Notes: generated from the letters alone by a model not told the origin. A stretch of DNA of 64,000 bases from Mesorhizobium australicum WSM2073 (GCF_000230995.2 NC_019973.1:124001-188000), one strand, 5' to 3'. Counted from the stretch's first letter, positions 51,190 through 63,530 are shown. Program-made: numbers and translations.

Positions 51190-52470
51190 CTAGGTGGATA
51201 TGTGCCTGCGATTCACCTGCGACGGCCTGCCGGAGATCGAAAGCCTGGTATCCTGCCTCGTCCGCTCCGCCACCACCTTGCCCCTGGCAATGACGCAGAT
51301 GCGCTCGGCGCGCAGGCGCAGAGCCTCGATCGGATTGCCGGCATCGAGGATCACCAGGCTGGCGCGCTTGCCGACGCCGAGGCCGAGATGGTCGAGGCCC
51401 ATGATCGCGGCATTGACGTTGGTGACCATGTCGAAGCAGCGCGCCATGTCGGCGGGGCTCGACATCTGGGCGACATGCAGGCCCATGAAGGCGACGTCGA
51501 GCATGTCGGCGGTGCCCAGCGAATACCAGGGATCGAGCACGCAATCCTGACCCCAGCCGACACGGATGCCCAGCGCCAGCATCTCCTTGACCCGCGTCAT
51601 GCCACGCCGCTTCGGGAATGTGTCGTGGCGGCCCTGCAGCATGATGTTGATCAGCGGATTGGGGATCGCGGAAACGCCGGCTTCGGCGATCAGCGGCAGA
51701 AGCTTTGAGACGTAGTAATTGTCCATCGAATGCATCGAGGTGAGGTGCGAACCGGCCACCCTGCCCTGCAGGCCGAGGCGCTGCGCTTCATAGGCGAGCT
51801 GTTCGATGTGGCGCGACAGCGGGTCGTCGGTCTCGTCGCAATGCAGGTCGACCATGAGCCCGCGTTTTGCCGCGATCTCACACAGTTCGGTAACCGAGCG
51901 TGTGCCGTCGGCCATGGTGCGCTCGAAATGCGGAATGCCGCCGACGATGTCGACGCCAATGTCCAGCGCGCGAATGGTGTTTTTTCGTGCCGTCGGCGAG
52001 CGATAGAAGCCGTCCTGCGGGAAGGCCACCAATTGCAGATCGATATAAGGTGCGACGATTTTCTTGACCTCCAGCAGCGCCTCGACGGCCAGCAGCCGGT
52101 CGTCGCAGACGTCGACATGGGTTCGGATGGCGAGCAGCCCCATCGACACCGCCCAATCACAATAGGCGAGCGCCCGGTCACGCACGGCCTCGTGCGTCAG
52201 GAGCGGCTTCAGTTCGCCCCATAGCGCTATGCCTTCGAGCAGCGTGCCCGACGCGTTGATACGCGGAAGGCCGTAGGAGAGCGTCGCGTCCATGTGGAAA
52301 TGCGGATCGACGAAGGGCGGTGCCACCAGATTGCCATGGGCGTCGACCTCGGTCCGCGCGGAACCGTCGAGCTTCGGCTCGATCGCGGCGATCGTCTCGC
52401 CGCTGATGCCGATGTCGGCGATGCCGCCATCCGGAAGCGTGCCGCCGCGCACAATAAGATCGAAATCCAT
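51190..52470 (-). CDS. Cytosine-deaminase-like amidohydrolase
   Basis: 426-residue metal-dependent hydrolase of the CodA group. Metal-binding motifs are PHFHMDATLSYG (beta-strand 1), LHCDETDDPLSRH (H and E of the active site), AGSHLTSMHSMD and GWGQDCVLDPWY with the final aspartate. The fold and motifs follow E. coli cytosine deaminase, but related enzymes act on isoguanine, N-substituted cytosines and triazines, so the substrate is open. It is followed by an EamA transporter gene. Confidence 0.85.
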   Translation of the reverse strand: MDFDLIVRGGTLPDGGIADIGISGETIAAIEPKLDGSARTEVDAHGNLVAPPFVDPHFHMDATLSYGLPRINASGTLLEGIALWGELKPLLTHEAVRDRALAYCDWAVSMGLLAIRTHVDVCDDRLLAVEALLEVKKIVAPYIDLQLVAFPQDGFYRSPTARKNTIRALDIGVDIVGGIPHFERTMADGTRSVTELCEIAAKRGLMVDLHCDETDDPLSRHIEQLAYEAQRLGLQGRVAGSHLTSMHSMDNYYVSKLLPLIAEAGVSAIPNPLINIMLQGRHDTFPKRRGMTRVKEMLALGIRVGWGQDCVLDPWYSLGTADMLDVAFMGLHVAQMSSPADMARCFDMVTNVNAAIMGLDHLGLGVGKRASLVILDAGNPIEALRLRAERICVIARGKVVAERTRQDTRLSISGRPSQVNRRHIST

Positions 52471-52621
52471 CTGCCATCATCCTGCTTGAAGAATCACTGC
52501 CGCATCGTGTCTCAAAAGACACCCCGCCGCAGCGGTTTCTTTCCATGGCGGCGAAAGGTTCCCTCCGGCGGCATCTCCCTCTATAAGCCGCCTTCGTCAT
52601 CCCGGCATCAAGGATCAGCCG

Positions 52622-54376
<1,755 letters not shown>

Positions 54377-54452
54377 TGTGGAGCGGCGCAAGTCGAGGAC
54401 AGGTAGTCCTGCGGAGTTTGTGCCGCAGCGCCTGTCTGACGAGATTCGAACT

Positions 54453-56297
54453 TTACTCCGGCACGTGCCTCACCGCCCCCTTGTCGGCGCTGGTGGCGAA
54501 GGCGGCGTAGGCGCGCAGCGCCGTCGTCACCTTGCGCTTGCGCTTTTCCTGCGGCTTCCAGGCGTCCGCGCCCCTGGCCTCCATCGCCGCCCGGCGCGCA
54601 TCGAGTTCCGCGTCATCGACGGCAAGGCGAATGGTGCGGTTCGGGATATCGATCTCGATCGTATCGCCCTCCTGCACCAGTCCGATCAGCCCGCCTTCCG
54701 CCGCTTCCGGCGAAGCATGACCGATGGACAGGCCCGAGGTGCCGCCGGAGAAGCGCCCATCGGTGACCAGCGCGCAGGCCTTGCCGAGGCCTTTCGACTT
54801 CAGATAACTGGTGGGATAGAGCATCTCCTGCATCCCGGGGCCGCCGCGCGGACCCTCATAGCGGATGACGACGACGTCGCCAGCCTTGATCTCATTGGCA
54901 AGGATCGCCTTGACCGAAGCATCCTGGCTTTCGAAGACGCGAGCCGGTCCGGTGAATTTCAGGATCGATTCGTCGACGCCGGCTGTCTTCACGATACAGC
55001 CGTCGAGCGCCAGATTGCCTTTCAGGACGGCAAGGCCGCCGTCTTTCGAGAAAGGCGTATTGGCCGAGCGGATGACGCCTGTCTCGCGGTTCATGTCGAG
55101 CTCGTCCCAGCGACGGTCCTGGCTGAAGGCGACCTGCGTGGGCACGCCGCCGGGCGCGGCGAGAAAGAAGTCGCGCACATTCTGGCTCGAGGTGCGCGAA
55201 ATATCCCAATGGTCGAGCGCTTCGCGGAGGCTCGCCGTATGCACGGTCGGCAGGTCGCGGTTGAGCAACCCGGCATTGTCGAGCTGGCCAAGGATGGCCA
55301 TGATGCCGCCAGCGCGGTGGACGTCTTCCATGTGGACGTCGGACTTGGCCGGCGCCACCTTGCACAGGACCGGCACCCGCCGCGACAGCCGGTCGATGTC
55401 TTCCATGGTGAAATCGACCTCGCCCTCGTGCGCGGCGGCCAAAATGTGCAGCACGGTGTTGGTGGAGCCGCCCATGGCGATATCGAGCGTCATGGCATTC
55501 TCGAAGGCGCCCTTCGAGGCAATGCTGCGCGGCAATGCACTCTCGTCATCCTGCTCGTAATAGCGCTGGGCGAGATCGACGATGAGATGGCCGGCCTCGA
55601 CGAACAGGCGCTTGCGGTCCGCATGCGTGGCCAGCGTCGAGCCGTTCCCGGGCAGCGACAGGCCCAGCGCCTCGGTCAGGCAGTTCATGGAATTGGCGGT
55701 GAACATGCCCGAACAGGAACCGCAGGTCGGGCAGGCCGAGCGCTCGATGACCTTGACGTCCTCGTCGGAGATCTTGTCGTCGGCGGCCGCAACCATGGCA
55801 TCGACGAGGTCGAGCGCCTGCGTCTTGCCGGCCAGCACAACCTTGCCGGCTTCCATCGGGCCGCCGGAGACGAAGACGGTCGGGATGTTGAGGCGCAATG
55901 AGGCCATCAGCATGCCGGGCGTGATCTTGTCGCAATTGGAAATGCAGACCATGGCGTCGGCACAGTGCGCATTGACCATGTATTCAACGGAATCGGCGAT
56001 CAGCTCGCGCGACGGCAGCGAATAGAGCATGCCGTCATGGCCCATGGCGATGCCGTCGTCGACGGCGATGGTGTTGAATTCCTTGGCGACACCGCCGGCC
56101 TTCTCGATCTCGCGCGCGACGAGCTGGCCTAGGTCCTTCAGATGGACATGGCCCGGCACGAACTGGGTGAAGGAGTTGACCACCGCAATGATCGGCTTGC
56201 CGAAATCGCTGTCCTTCATGCCAGTAGCGCGCCACAGGCCGCGGGCGCCGGCCATGTTGCGGCCATGGGTGGTGGTGCGGGAGCGATAGGCGGGCAT
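54453..56297 (-). CDS. ilvD: Dihydroxy-acid dehydratase
   Basis: 614-residue Fe-S enzyme of branched-chain amino acid and CoA synthesis; it converts 2,3-dihydroxy-isovalerate and its homologue to the keto acids. The start [20 protein letters not shown], the cluster motifs [17 protein letters not shown] and [19 protein letters not shown], and the C-terminal block [20 protein letters not shown] are diagnostic of IlvD rather than of sugar acid dehydratases. AAGGA lies nine bases before the ATG. It is distinct from the XylD-like paralogue at 16085. Confidence 0.96.
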   Translation of the reverse strand: MPAYRSRTTTHGRNMAGARGLWRATGMKDSDFGKPIIAVVNSFTQFVPGHVHLKDLGQLVAREIEKAGGVAKEFNTIAVDDGIAMGHDGMLYSLPSRELIADSVEYMVNAHCADAMVCISNCDKITPGMLMASLRLNIPTVFVSGGPMEAGKVVLAGKTQALDLVDAMVAAADDKISDEDVKVIERSACPTCGSCSGMFTANSMNCLTEALGLSLPGNGSTLATHADRKRLFVEAGHLIVDLAQRYYEQDDESALPRSIASKGAFENAMTLDIAMGGSTNTVLHILAAAHEGEVDFTMEDIDRLSRRVPVLCKVAPAKSDVHMEDVHRAGGIMAILGQLDNAGLLNRDLPTVHTASLREALDHWDISRTSSQNVRDFFLAAPGGVPTQVAFSQDRRWDELDMNRETGVIRSANTPFSKDGGLAVLKGNLALDGCIVKTAGVDESILKFTGPARVFESQDASVKAILANEIKAGDVVVIRYEGPRGGPGMQEMLYPTSYLKSKGLGKACALVTDGRFSGGTSGLSIGHASPEAAEGGLIGLVQEGDTIEIDIPNRTIRLAVDDAELDARRAAMEARGADAWKPQEKRKRKVTTALRAYAAFATSADKGAVRHVPE

Positions 56298-56564
56298 GAA
56301 TTTTCCTTGGCTGTCTGGCTGCGCTCGATGCGGAGCGTGGCGGCGCTGAATTTTGATCGCAGGGTTTATAGACCGCCAAGTATGGTCTGGCCACATTTTT
56401 GCAATGCGCCAGGTTCTCCTGAAAAAACGAGCGTCTCAGAAAAATTCGATGTCTATGTCGGGTCGGGCGTATCAGGGCCGTCCTTGGGCAGACGGCAAGA
56501 AATGGCACCATTCTCGGAGTCAGCCGTTTCATTGTAGCAGCAGGAAGCAACCTAGGAGCACGAC

Positions 56565-57035
56565 ATGCAAAAGATCACCACCTGCCTGTGGTTCGACGGC
56601 CGGGCAGAAGAGGCGATGAATTTCTACGTCTCCATCTTCAAGAATTCGAAGGTTACGAGCGTTCTGCGTTGGCCCGAGGGTCACGCCGATGCGGGCAAAG
56701 TGCTGATGACCACGTTCGAGCTCGACGGCGTGCCGTTCCAGGCGCTCAATGGCGGACCGCAATTCAAGTTTAACGAGGCGATGTCACAGTCGATCGACTG
56801 CAAGACGCAGGAAGAGGTCGATTACTTCTGGGAGAAGCTTATCGAAGGTGGCGGCGAACCTTCGCAATGCAGCTGGCTGAAGGACAAATTCGGTGTGTCT
56901 TGGCAGGTCGTGCCGGAGCAGCTGCCGCGCCTGCTTCTGGATCCGGACAGGGCCAAGGCCGGCCGGGTGATGTCGGCAATGATGCAGATGAGCAAGATCG
57001 ATATCGCTGAGATCGAAGCGGCGGCCAAGGGGTGA
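56565..57035 (+). CDS. PhnB-like VOC family protein
   Basis: 156-residue protein of the PhnB/DUF1338-like glyoxalase group: MQKITTCLWFDGRAEEAMNF, then FKNSKVTSVLRWPEGHADAG and the conserved CKTQEEVDYFWEKLIEGGG and CSWLKDKFGVSWQVVPEQL. These proteins are often annotated as 3-demethylubiquinone methyltransferase-like, but the sequence is that of a VOC fold protein and carries no SAM motif. AGGAG lies eleven bases before the ATG. It is convergent with prfC across a heptamer array. Confidence 0.85.
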   Translation: MQKITTCLWFDGRAEEAMNFYVSIFKNSKVTSVLRWPEGHADAGKVLMTTFELDGVPFQALNGGPQFKFNEAMSQSIDCKTQEEVDYFWEKLIEGGGEPSQCSWLKDKFGVSWQVVPEQLPRLLLDPDRAKAGRVMSAMMQMSKIDIAEIEAAAKG

Positions 57036-57043
57036 TCATAAGA

Positions 57044-57134
57044 GTAGAGTAGTGAGTAGTTGCTAGTGAGTAGTGCGATGGGAGAACGAGGCGTACCTAC
57101 TCACTACTCACTACTCACTACTCACTACTCACTA
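57044..57134. repeat. Inverted heptamer array, locus 2
   Basis: Left arm of TAGTGAG-type units (57044-57075), then about 20 unrelated bases, then a right arm of CTCACTA units (57099-57134). Same unit and layout as 32176-32246. It sits between the convergent PhnB-like and prfC genes, where a hairpin could end both transcripts. Confidence 0.85.
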
Positions 57135-57137
57135 GAA

Positions 57138-58730
57138 TCACGCCGCCTTGTCTCGCACCTGATAATCCTTGATCGTGGCGAAGCGGATCGCCTTCCAGCG
57201 TTCGGCTTCGTAGTTCAGCGAGAAGGCATGCTGGGCGAGGAAGACCGGGTCGTTGTCGAGGTCGCGGGCGATGTCGCCGCGATGCGCCTCGATGAAGCGA
57301 AGCACCTCGCCCTTGTCGTCGGCCGATATCCAGCGGCAGATGGAAAAGCGCGACATCTCGAATTCGACCGGCAGCGTATATTCGAAGTTCAGCCGCTCTT
57401 TGAGCACATCGAGCTGGAGGGCGCCGACGACACCGACGATGGCCGGCGAGCCGTCTTCCGGCGAGAACAGCTGGACGACGCCCTCCTCTGCCATCTGGTG
57501 CAGCGCTTCCTTGAGCTTTTTCGCCTTCATCGCGTCGCCGAGACGGACGCGACGCAGGATTTCCGGGGCGAAGTTGGGCACGCCGCGAAACAGGATTTCC
57601 TCGCCTTCGGTCAACGTGTCGCCGATGCGCAGCGTGCCGTGGTTCGGAATGCCGACGACATCGCCGGCAAACGCCTCGTCGGCGGTGACGCGGGTGCGGG
57701 CAAAGAAGAATTGCGGCGCCGAGAGTGACATCGGCTTGCCGGTGCGCACCAGCTTGGCCTTCATGCCGCGCTCGAGCTTGCCCGAGCAGACGCGCACGAA
57801 CGCGATGCGGTCGCGGTGATTGGGATCCATGTTGGCCTGGATCTTGAAGACGAAGGAAGTCATTTTCTCCTCCGTCGCCTCGATAGTGCGGGTATCGGCC
57901 TCCTGCGCGCGCGGCGGCGGGCCAAAGGCGCCAAGCGCCTCGATCAGGTCGCGCACGCCATAATTGCGCAGCGCCGAGCCGAAATAGACCGGCGTCAGAT
58001 GGCCCTCGCGAAAGGCCTCGATGTCGAGCGGACGGCAGGCTTCTCGCGCGAGCTCGAGTTCCTCGATGAAGGCCTCGCGCTCGTTTTCCGGCAGAAGGCC
58101 GGCAACGCGGTTGGAATCGGGACCGTTGACGGGGGTGCGTTCCTTCTCGTCATCGCCCTTGCGCACGGCGTTCAGCGCCAGGTGATAGGTACCGGAGAAG
58201 GTCTTGCCACGGCCGATCGGCCAGGTGATGGGCGCTGTGTCCAGCGCCAGCTTCTGCTCGATCTCGTCCAAAATCTCGAACGGATCGCGGCTTTCACGGT
58301 CCATCTTGTTGACGAAGATGATGATCGGGATGTCGCGCAGCCGGCAGACCTCGAACAATTTCAGCGTGCGCGGCTCGATGCCCTTGGCGGCGTCGATGAC
58401 CATGACGGCCGAGTCGACCGCCGACAGCGTGCGATAGGTATCGTCGGCGAAATCCTCGTGGCCCGGCGTGTCGAGCAGGTTGAAGACGTTGTCCTCATAT
58501 TCGAAGGTCATCACCGAGGTGACGACCGAAATGCCGCGCTCGCGCTCGATCTTCATCCAGTCGGACCGGGTCTGGATACGGTCCTTCTTGGCCTTCACCT
58601 CGCCGGCAAGCTGGATGGCGCCGCCGAACAAAAGCAGCTTTTCGGTCAGCGTCGTCTTGCCGGCGTCGGGGTGGGCGATGATCGCGAAAGTGCGGCGGCG
58701 CGCCACTTCCTCTGGGATAGTTTCGGGCAT
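57138..58730 (-). CDS. prfC: Peptide chain release factor 3
   Basis: 530-residue GTPase that removes RF1/RF2 from the ribosome after termination. G1 is IAHPDAGKTTLTEKLLLF, G3 is DTPGHEDFADDTYRTL and G4 is VNKMDRES. The block GIEPRTLKLFEVCRLRD and the C-terminal domain fit RF3 and not EF-G or a tetracycline resistance protein. Length is normal. There is no strong ribosome-binding site in view other than AAGAG before the ATG. Confidence 0.95.
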   Translation of the reverse strand: MPETIPEEVARRRTFAIIAHPDAGKTTLTEKLLLFGGAIQLAGEVKAKKDRIQTRSDWMKIERERGISVVTSVMTFEYEDNVFNLLDTPGHEDFADDTYRTLSAVDSAVMVIDAAKGIEPRTLKLFEVCRLRDIPIIIFVNKMDRESRDPFEILDEIEQKLALDTAPITWPIGRGKTFSGTYHLALNAVRKGDDEKERTPVNGPDSNRVAGLLPENEREAFIEELELAREACRPLDIEAFREGHLTPVYFGSALRNYGVRDLIEALGAFGPPPRAQEADTRTIEATEEKMTSFVFKIQANMDPNHRDRIAFVRVCSGKLERGMKAKLVRTGKPMSLSAPQFFFARTRVTADEAFAGDVVGIPNHGTLRIGDTLTEGEEILFRGVPNFAPEILRRVRLGDAMKAKKLKEALHQMAEEGVVQLFSPEDGSPAIVGVVGALQLDVLKERLNFEYTLPVEFEMSRFSICRWISADDKGEVLRFIEAHRGDIARDLDNDPVFLAQHAFSLNYEAERWKAIRFATIKDYQVRDKAA

Positions 58731-59111
<381 letters not shown>

Positions 59112-60185
59112 ATGACCGAGGCGAAACAAGTGATCGTCATCGGCGCCGGCATCATCGGCGCTTCCATCGCCTGGCATCTGACCATTGCGGGCGCGCAGGT
59201 GACAGTCATTGCCGAAAGCGAACGCGGCGGCGTGGCGACCCCTAACTCGTTTGCCTGGATCAACGCAAGCTGGGGTAACCCGGAGTCGTATTTCCGGCTG
59301 CGCACCCGCGCCATGGCTGAGTGGGCTCGCCTAGCGCGGGACCTGCCCGGCCTGCCGCTCAATTGGTGCGGCGGCCTGTGCTGGGATCTGCCGGCGGCCG
59401 ACATGGAGACCTATGCAGCGGAGCATTCTGAGTGGGGCTACGGAATCGAGCGCGTCGACCGCGGCGAGGTGGCGCTCATCGAACCCAATCTCACCGAGCT
59501 TCCCGATTTCGCCCTGCATGTCGCAGAAGAGGGTGTCGCCGAGCCTGTCGCGGCCACCAAGGCACTGCTGGCCGATGCCGAACGGCGCGGCGCGCGAATC
59601 CTCTTCAGCACGGTGACGGCGCTTGTCCAAAGCGTCGGCAAGGTCACCGGCGTGGACACATCGCATGGACTGTTTGCCGCCGACGAGGTGGTGATCGCGG
59701 CCGGCGTGGGTTCGCCAGACATTGCCGCGACCGCTGGCATCAACCTGCCGATCGAGACACCGCCCGGGTTGATCGTCCACTCGCGGCCTTACAAGAAACT
59801 GCTCAACGGGCTGGTGCTGGCCGAGCGCCTGCACATGCGTCAGACCGCCGAGGGTCGAATCATCGCCGGCTCGGATTTCGGCGGCGCCGATCCCGGCATG
59901 GACGCCGAAGCCACGGCGCGTGAATTGTTCGCGGCCATGAAGGCCATGCTGCGCGACAGCGACGGGCTGGAGCTGGATTTCCACACCGTTGGCTACCGGC
60001 CGACACCGATCGACGGCTTTCCGATCATCGGCCGCGCCAAAGGCAAGGAGGGTGTCTATATCGCGGTCATGCATTCCGGCATCACTCTGGCGCCGGCCAT
60101 CGGTCTGTTCGCCACGCGCGAAATTCTTGATGGCAAGCGCGACACGCTGCTGGCGCCCTATGGATTGGATCGCTTCGCTCAATAG
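59112..60185 (+). CDS. DadA-like FAD-dependent amino acid oxidoreductase
   Basis: 357-residue DAO-family flavoprotein. FAD motif: VIVIGAGIIGASIAWHLTIA; then SFAWINASWGNPESYFRLR and the C-terminal GYRPTPIDGFPIIGRAKGKE and GVYIAVMHSGITLAPAIG. Related enzymes oxidise D-amino acids, glycine or N-methylated amino acids. AAAGGAG lies six bases before the ATG. No partner gene adjoins it, so the substrate is unknown. Confidence 0.85.
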   Translation: MTEAKQVIVIGAGIIGASIAWHLTIAGAQVTVIAESERGGVATPNSFAWINASWGNPESYFRLRTRAMAEWARLARDLPGLPLNWCGGLCWDLPAADMETYAAEHSEWGYGIERVDRGEVALIEPNLTELPDFALHVAEEGVAEPVAATKALLADAERRGARILFSTVTALVQSVGKVTGVDTSHGLFAADEVVIAAGVGSPDIAATAGINLPIETPPGLIVHSRPYKKLLNGLVLAERLHMRQTAEGRIIAGSDFGGADPGMDAEATARELFAAMKAMLRDSDGLELDFHTVGYRPTPIDGFPIIGRAKGKEGVYIAVMHSGITLAPAIGLFATREILDGKRDTLLAPYGLDRFAQ

Positions 60186-60517
60186 CCGGGCGGACGGCGA
60201 AAGCCGCTGGTCAAGGGCATCATCGCCCTGGCGATGCCGAGCAGCCGCGCCTCCGACCAGCGTTTGCCGACCAATTGCAAGCCGATCATCACGCTGCACG
60301 CCATGATTGAGGTCGTCACTCTACGGCGCCCCCTTTGTCCTGCCGGACATCTCCCCCACGGGTGGGGAGATTGGCAGTTTTCGGCGCTTCGCTCTGTCCT
60401 GCAACGCTGGGGATTGGCGAAAGCCATTGAGGCATCCGATCTCCCCCCTTGTCGGGGAGATGTCCGGCAGGACAGAGGGGGGCGCTGTCCCGCGACGTTA
60501 CTCAATGCGGCGAAAGC
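60186..60517. other. Intergenic region mostly filled by a repeat element
   Basis: 332 bases between convergent genes, of which about 165 are the repeat at 60325-60490. The remainder shows no gene, but 60190-60300 may hold the weak 3' part of an older amidase-like gene (frame reading PLVKGIIALAMPSSRASDQR), too short to be sure. Confidence 0.45.
60325..60490. repeat. Rhizobial intergenic mosaic-type repeat, copy 3
   Basis: Outer arms GTCCTGCCGGACATCTCCCC and GGGGAGATGTCCGGCAGGAC are perfect inverted repeats. Between them CTGCAACGCTGG and TTGGCGAAAGCCATTGA match copy 2 at 35070-35245. It lies between convergent genes. Confidence 0.8.
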
Positions 60518-61318
60518 CTATCCAACCAGCGCCAGTTTTGCCGCGACCGGAGCGAATGGATGTATGTCGATGCCATCCCTGGTCATGGTGACGAAGCTCG
60601 ATGGCGGAATCGCCTGCCAGTCGCCGCCCTCGCGATCGAAGGGCTCGGAGACGATGCAGCGGCCGGCCCCTTTGCGGAAAATGGACGTGTAAAGCGTCGG
60701 AGCCAGGGCATCGGTGGCATAGCGCACCGCATACAATGCCTGTCCGTCGGAGAAGGCGGCGGTCAGTTTCAGCGCCGGCTCGAAACCGGCACGACGCGAG
60801 GCTTCCAGCACCCGGCGGGTGGCGCGCGAGACGGCGCCTTGCGGGTCGGCCGAAAGGCCCTCGTCGATCATGAGCAGAAAAAAGAGTTCGGAATCGGTGG
60901 TGCCTTCGCGCTGGTCGAAAACGGCGTCGGACAGCGAGTTCTCCAGCGCGCGGCGGATTTTTTCGAAACCGCCGATCTGGCCGTTATGCATGAACGACCA
61001 GCGTTCTGAGATGAACGGATGGCAGTTCATGCGGCTGGTGGCGCTGCCGGTCGAGGCCCTGACATGGGCGAGGAACAGGCTGGACTTGATCTGCCGGCAC
61101 AAGCTTTTCAGATTGGGATCGGACCAGGCCGGCAGGATATCGCGGTAGAGGCCGGGTTCTGGCCTCTCGCCATACCAGGCAAGGCCGAAGCCGTCGCCAT
61201 TGGTGGGCGACTTCGCTTCCTGGGCGCAATGGCTCTGGGCGATCAGCGAGTGACAGGGCGCCGTGAGGATGTCTTCGAGAAAGACCGCTTCACCGAGATA
61301 GGCCGCCCACCGGCACAT
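60518..61318 (-). CDS. Class II glutamine amidotransferase (EgtC/YafJ-like)
   Basis: 266-residue protein with an N-terminal nucleophile: after removal of Met the catalytic Cys2 is exposed (MCRWAAYLGEAVFLEDIL). NGDGFGLAWYG, LFLAHVRASTGSATSRMNCH and the block WSFMHNGQIGGFEKI are the class II glutaminase motifs. Family members hydrolyse gamma-glutamyl amides, for example EgtC in ergothioneine synthesis or DUG3; no ergothioneine genes are in the window, so the substrate is open. Confidence 0.87.
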   Translation of the reverse strand: MCRWAAYLGEAVFLEDILTAPCHSLIAQSHCAQEAKSPTNGDGFGLAWYGERPEPGLYRDILPAWSDPNLKSLCRQIKSSLFLAHVRASTGSATSRMNCHPFISERWSFMHNGQIGGFEKIRRALENSLSDAVFDQREGTTDSELFFLLMIDEGLSADPQGAVSRATRRVLEASRRAGFEPALKLTAAFSDGQALYAVRYATDALAPTLYTSIFRKGAGRCIVSEPFDREGGDWQAIPPSSFVTMTRDGIDIHPFAPVAAKLALVG

Positions 61319-61333
61319 CGCTTCTGTCTTCCT

Positions 61334-61582
61334 TTAGGCGCGATCCGGAAGAGCAGCGGGCTCGTTGATCGCGTGCGTGCCTCTGTTGTGCGTCCGCTCG
61401 TAGAGCTCGCGAATGATTCGGCTGGCGGTAGTCTCGAAGAGAAATGGCAAGAAAGCGTGAACAAAAGCTGCTCCCGCCGCCATCAGCAGGCGCGAGGAAA
61501 ACCAGGCGGCGAAGGCCATATGGCTGAAATAGGTTTCGCCGACCTTGGCCGGATGAGAGGTGAAGATCCTTGCGACCGACAT
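61334..61582 (-). CDS. DUF6356 family protein
   Basis: 82 residues with the family opening FTSHPAKVGETYFSHMAFA, followed by a hydrophobic stretch LLMAAGAAFVHAFLPFLFE and a C-terminal TTASRIIRELYERTHNR. One membrane-associated helix is likely. The function of the family is unknown. It lies 15 bp upstream of the amidotransferase gene on the same strand and is divergent from the Lrp gene. Confidence 0.78.
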   Translation of the reverse strand: MSVARIFTSHPAKVGETYFSHMAFAAWFSSRLLMAAGAAFVHAFLPFLFETTASRIIRELYERTHNRGTHAINEPAALPDRA

Positions 61583-61679
61583 GCTGTTTCCCCTTCAGCG
61601 CTTTTCGTTTCGATATGAGTATCCTGACACGCCTCACCGGTTCATTGGTCCCAAAATATCCTTGTATTTTGCTATTCCA

Positions 61680-61695
61680 TGGGACAAATATCCCA
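61680..61695. promoter_or_regulatory. Dyad at the Lrp gene start
   Basis: TGGGA-CAAATA-TCCCA, ending two bases before the ATG, in an AT-rich stretch (61640-61697). Lrp-family proteins commonly autoregulate at such short dyads with an AT-rich centre. Confidence 0.5.
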
Positions 61696-61697
61696 AT

Positions 61698-62168
61698 ATG
61701 AGCTTTGACATCGACCAAATTGATCGAAAACTGCTCGCCGAATTGCAACGTGACGGCACGCTGTCGGTCGACCAGCTGTCGGAGCGGGTGGCCTTGTCGC
61801 GCAATGCCTGCTGGCGTCGCGTCAAGCGGCTGGAGGAAGATGGCGTCATCACCGGCCGCGTGGCGCTGGTCGATGCCGAGAAGCTCGGGCTGGGCCTTTC
61901 GGTGTTCATCCTGATCCGCACATCCAATCACGACCCCGACTGGCTGCAGAAATTCCGGGCGGCGGTGACCGGTCTTTCCGAGATCATCGGGGTCTACCGG
62001 ATGTCCGGTGATCTCGACTATGTGCTGCGCGCCCGCGTCGCCGACGTGAAAGCCTATGACCGGCTCTACCAGCGGCTCATCGCCAAGGTGGCTTTATCCG
62101 ATGTCTCCGCCTCCTTCGTCATGGAGGAGATCAAGGAGACGACGGTGGTTCCTATGGAACTCCGCTAG
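61698..62168 (+). CDS. Lrp/AsnC-family transcriptional regulator
   Basis: 156 residues: HTH QIDRKLLAELQRDGTLSVDQ then LSRNACWRRVKRLEEDGVIT, and a C-terminal RAM ligand domain with YRMSGDLDYVLRARVADVKA. The start MSFDIDQIDRKLL fits the family; a longer frame upstream covers the promoter. No clear Shine-Dalgarno sequence precedes it. The amino acid effector and target genes are unknown; the neighbouring DUF6356 gene is divergent. Confidence 0.9.
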   Translation: MSFDIDQIDRKLLAELQRDGTLSVDQLSERVALSRNACWRRVKRLEEDGVITGRVALVDAEKLGLGLSVFILIRTSNHDPDWLQKFRAAVTGLSEIIGVYRMSGDLDYVLRARVADVKAYDRLYQRLIAKVALSDVSASFVMEEIKETTVVPMELR

Positions 62169-62253
62169 GCCACAGTAATGCCTGAAAGAAAGCCGTTGAT
62201 AGCGCCGCGGTCGAGTTGACCGAATCGACATTCGCGCCGATAGGATCGATTTT

Positions 62254-62739
62254 ATGCGCGCAGCCCTTCAAACACCTTCCGTCATCGGTCTCACCGTCGG
62301 CTTCGTCAGGTTGCCGCATGGCGAGGGACTTCCGCTTCCCGCCTATGAAAGCGCCGGCGCCGCCGGCATGGATTTGCGCGCGGCGGTGCCTGAAGACCGG
62401 CCGCTTCTGATCCTGCCGGGCAAGCGCGCCTTGGTAGCGACGGGGCTGATCCTGGAAATTCCCGACGGCATGGAAGGCCAGGTGCGGCCCCGCTCGGGCC
62501 TTGCCTTCAAACACGGCCTTACCGTCCTCAATTCACCGGGCACGGTCGACAGCGATTATCGCGGCGAGGTGAAGGTGCTGCTGGTCAATCTCGGCGACGA
62601 GGATTTCGCGGTGACGCGCGGGATGCGCATTGCCCAGATCGTTTTCGCCGCGGTGACGCAGGTGGCGGTTGAAGAGCGTTCGCTGGCCGGCGGCACGGCG
62701 CGTGGCTCGGGCGGATTCGGATCGACCGGCACCGCCTGA
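62254..62739 (+). CDS. dut: Deoxyuridine 5'-triphosphate nucleotidohydrolase
   Basis: 161-residue trimeric dUTPase that cleaves dUTP to dUMP. Motif 1 is [11 protein letters not shown], motif 2 [11 protein letters not shown], motif 3 [20 protein letters not shown], motif 4 [11 protein letters not shown] and motif 5 [10 protein letters not shown] at the C-terminus. Length is typical. The gene lies 85 bp after the Lrp gene and 54 bp before a HAD phosphatase gene. Confidence 0.95.
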   Translation: MRAALQTPSVIGLTVGFVRLPHGEGLPLPAYESAGAAGMDLRAAVPEDRPLLILPGKRALVATGLILEIPDGMEGQVRPRSGLAFKHGLTVLNSPGTVDSDYRGEVKVLLVNLGDEDFAVTRGMRIAQIVFAAVTQVAVEERSLAGGTARGSGGFGSTGTA

Positions 62740-62793
62740 TGCCTGGCTGTGTTTCGGCACAGTGAACCGTTTTGCCGGGCAGACTGATCCAAC

Positions 62794-63465
62794 ATGATTG
62801 AAACACGCCCCCTGCCAAAGCTCGTCATCTTCGACTGCGACGGGATCCTGGTCGATACCGAGAACCTCGCCAACCGGCGCCTGGCCGAATGGCTGAGCGA
62901 CGCCGGTTTTCCAACGACCTTCGAATATTGCCGCAAGAACTTCTCCGGCCGCAGCATGGTCTCGGTGCAGAAGGAGATCGAAGAGACGACCAGCGTCAGG
63001 CTCGGCGCCGATTTCGTCGAGCGCTGGAATGCCGGCCTGCCGGATCTGTTCGCTCACGGTGTCGAGGCGATCCCTCATGTCCGGGAGTTCATCGAGGCGG
63101 TCCGCGCGGCCGGCATCGCTTATTGCGTCGCCACCTCGGCCAGGATCTCCAAGATGCACATAACGCTTGGCCAGACCGGTCTGTTGCCGCTGTTCGAACA
63201 TGCCATGTTCAGCGCCACGATGGTGTCGCGCGGCAAGCCGTTCCCCGACCTGTTCCTGCATGCGGCCAAAACGATGGGCTTCCCGCCCGCCGACTGCATC
63301 GTCATCGAGGACAGCGTCGCCGGCACGCAGGCCGGCATCGCCGCCGGCATGCGCGTGTTCTCCTATCATGGCGACCCCTATTCGGACCGCGATGGCTTGA
63401 TCCAGGCCGGCGGCATCCTGTTCGACGACATGCGCGAGCTCGCCGGGCTGGTGCCGATCCACTGA
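62794..63465 (+). CDS. HAD-IA family phosphatase
   Basis: 223 residues: motif I IFDCDGILVDTENLANRR, motif II in YCVATSARISK, motif III lysine in RGKPFPDLFLHAAKTMGF, motif IV CIVIEDSVAGTQAGIAAGMR. Members of this branch, such as YieH-like and beta-phosphoglucomutase-like enzymes, act on sugar phosphates or nucleotides. Substrate unknown. Start ATG at 62794 opens MIETRPLPKL. Confidence 0.87.
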   Translation: MIETRPLPKLVIFDCDGILVDTENLANRRLAEWLSDAGFPTTFEYCRKNFSGRSMVSVQKEIEETTSVRLGADFVERWNAGLPDLFAHGVEAIPHVREFIEAVRAAGIAYCVATSARISKMHITLGQTGLLPLFEHAMFSATMVSRGKPFPDLFLHAAKTMGFPPADCIVIEDSVAGTQAGIAAGMRVFSYHGDPYSDRDGLIQAGGILFDDMRELAGLVPIH

Positions 63466-63530
63466 TCCGCTGCACTGGACGCCACGAAGCGCTGTGCTAC
63501 CTTCCGCGCGCCCGACAATGGGGCGCCGCC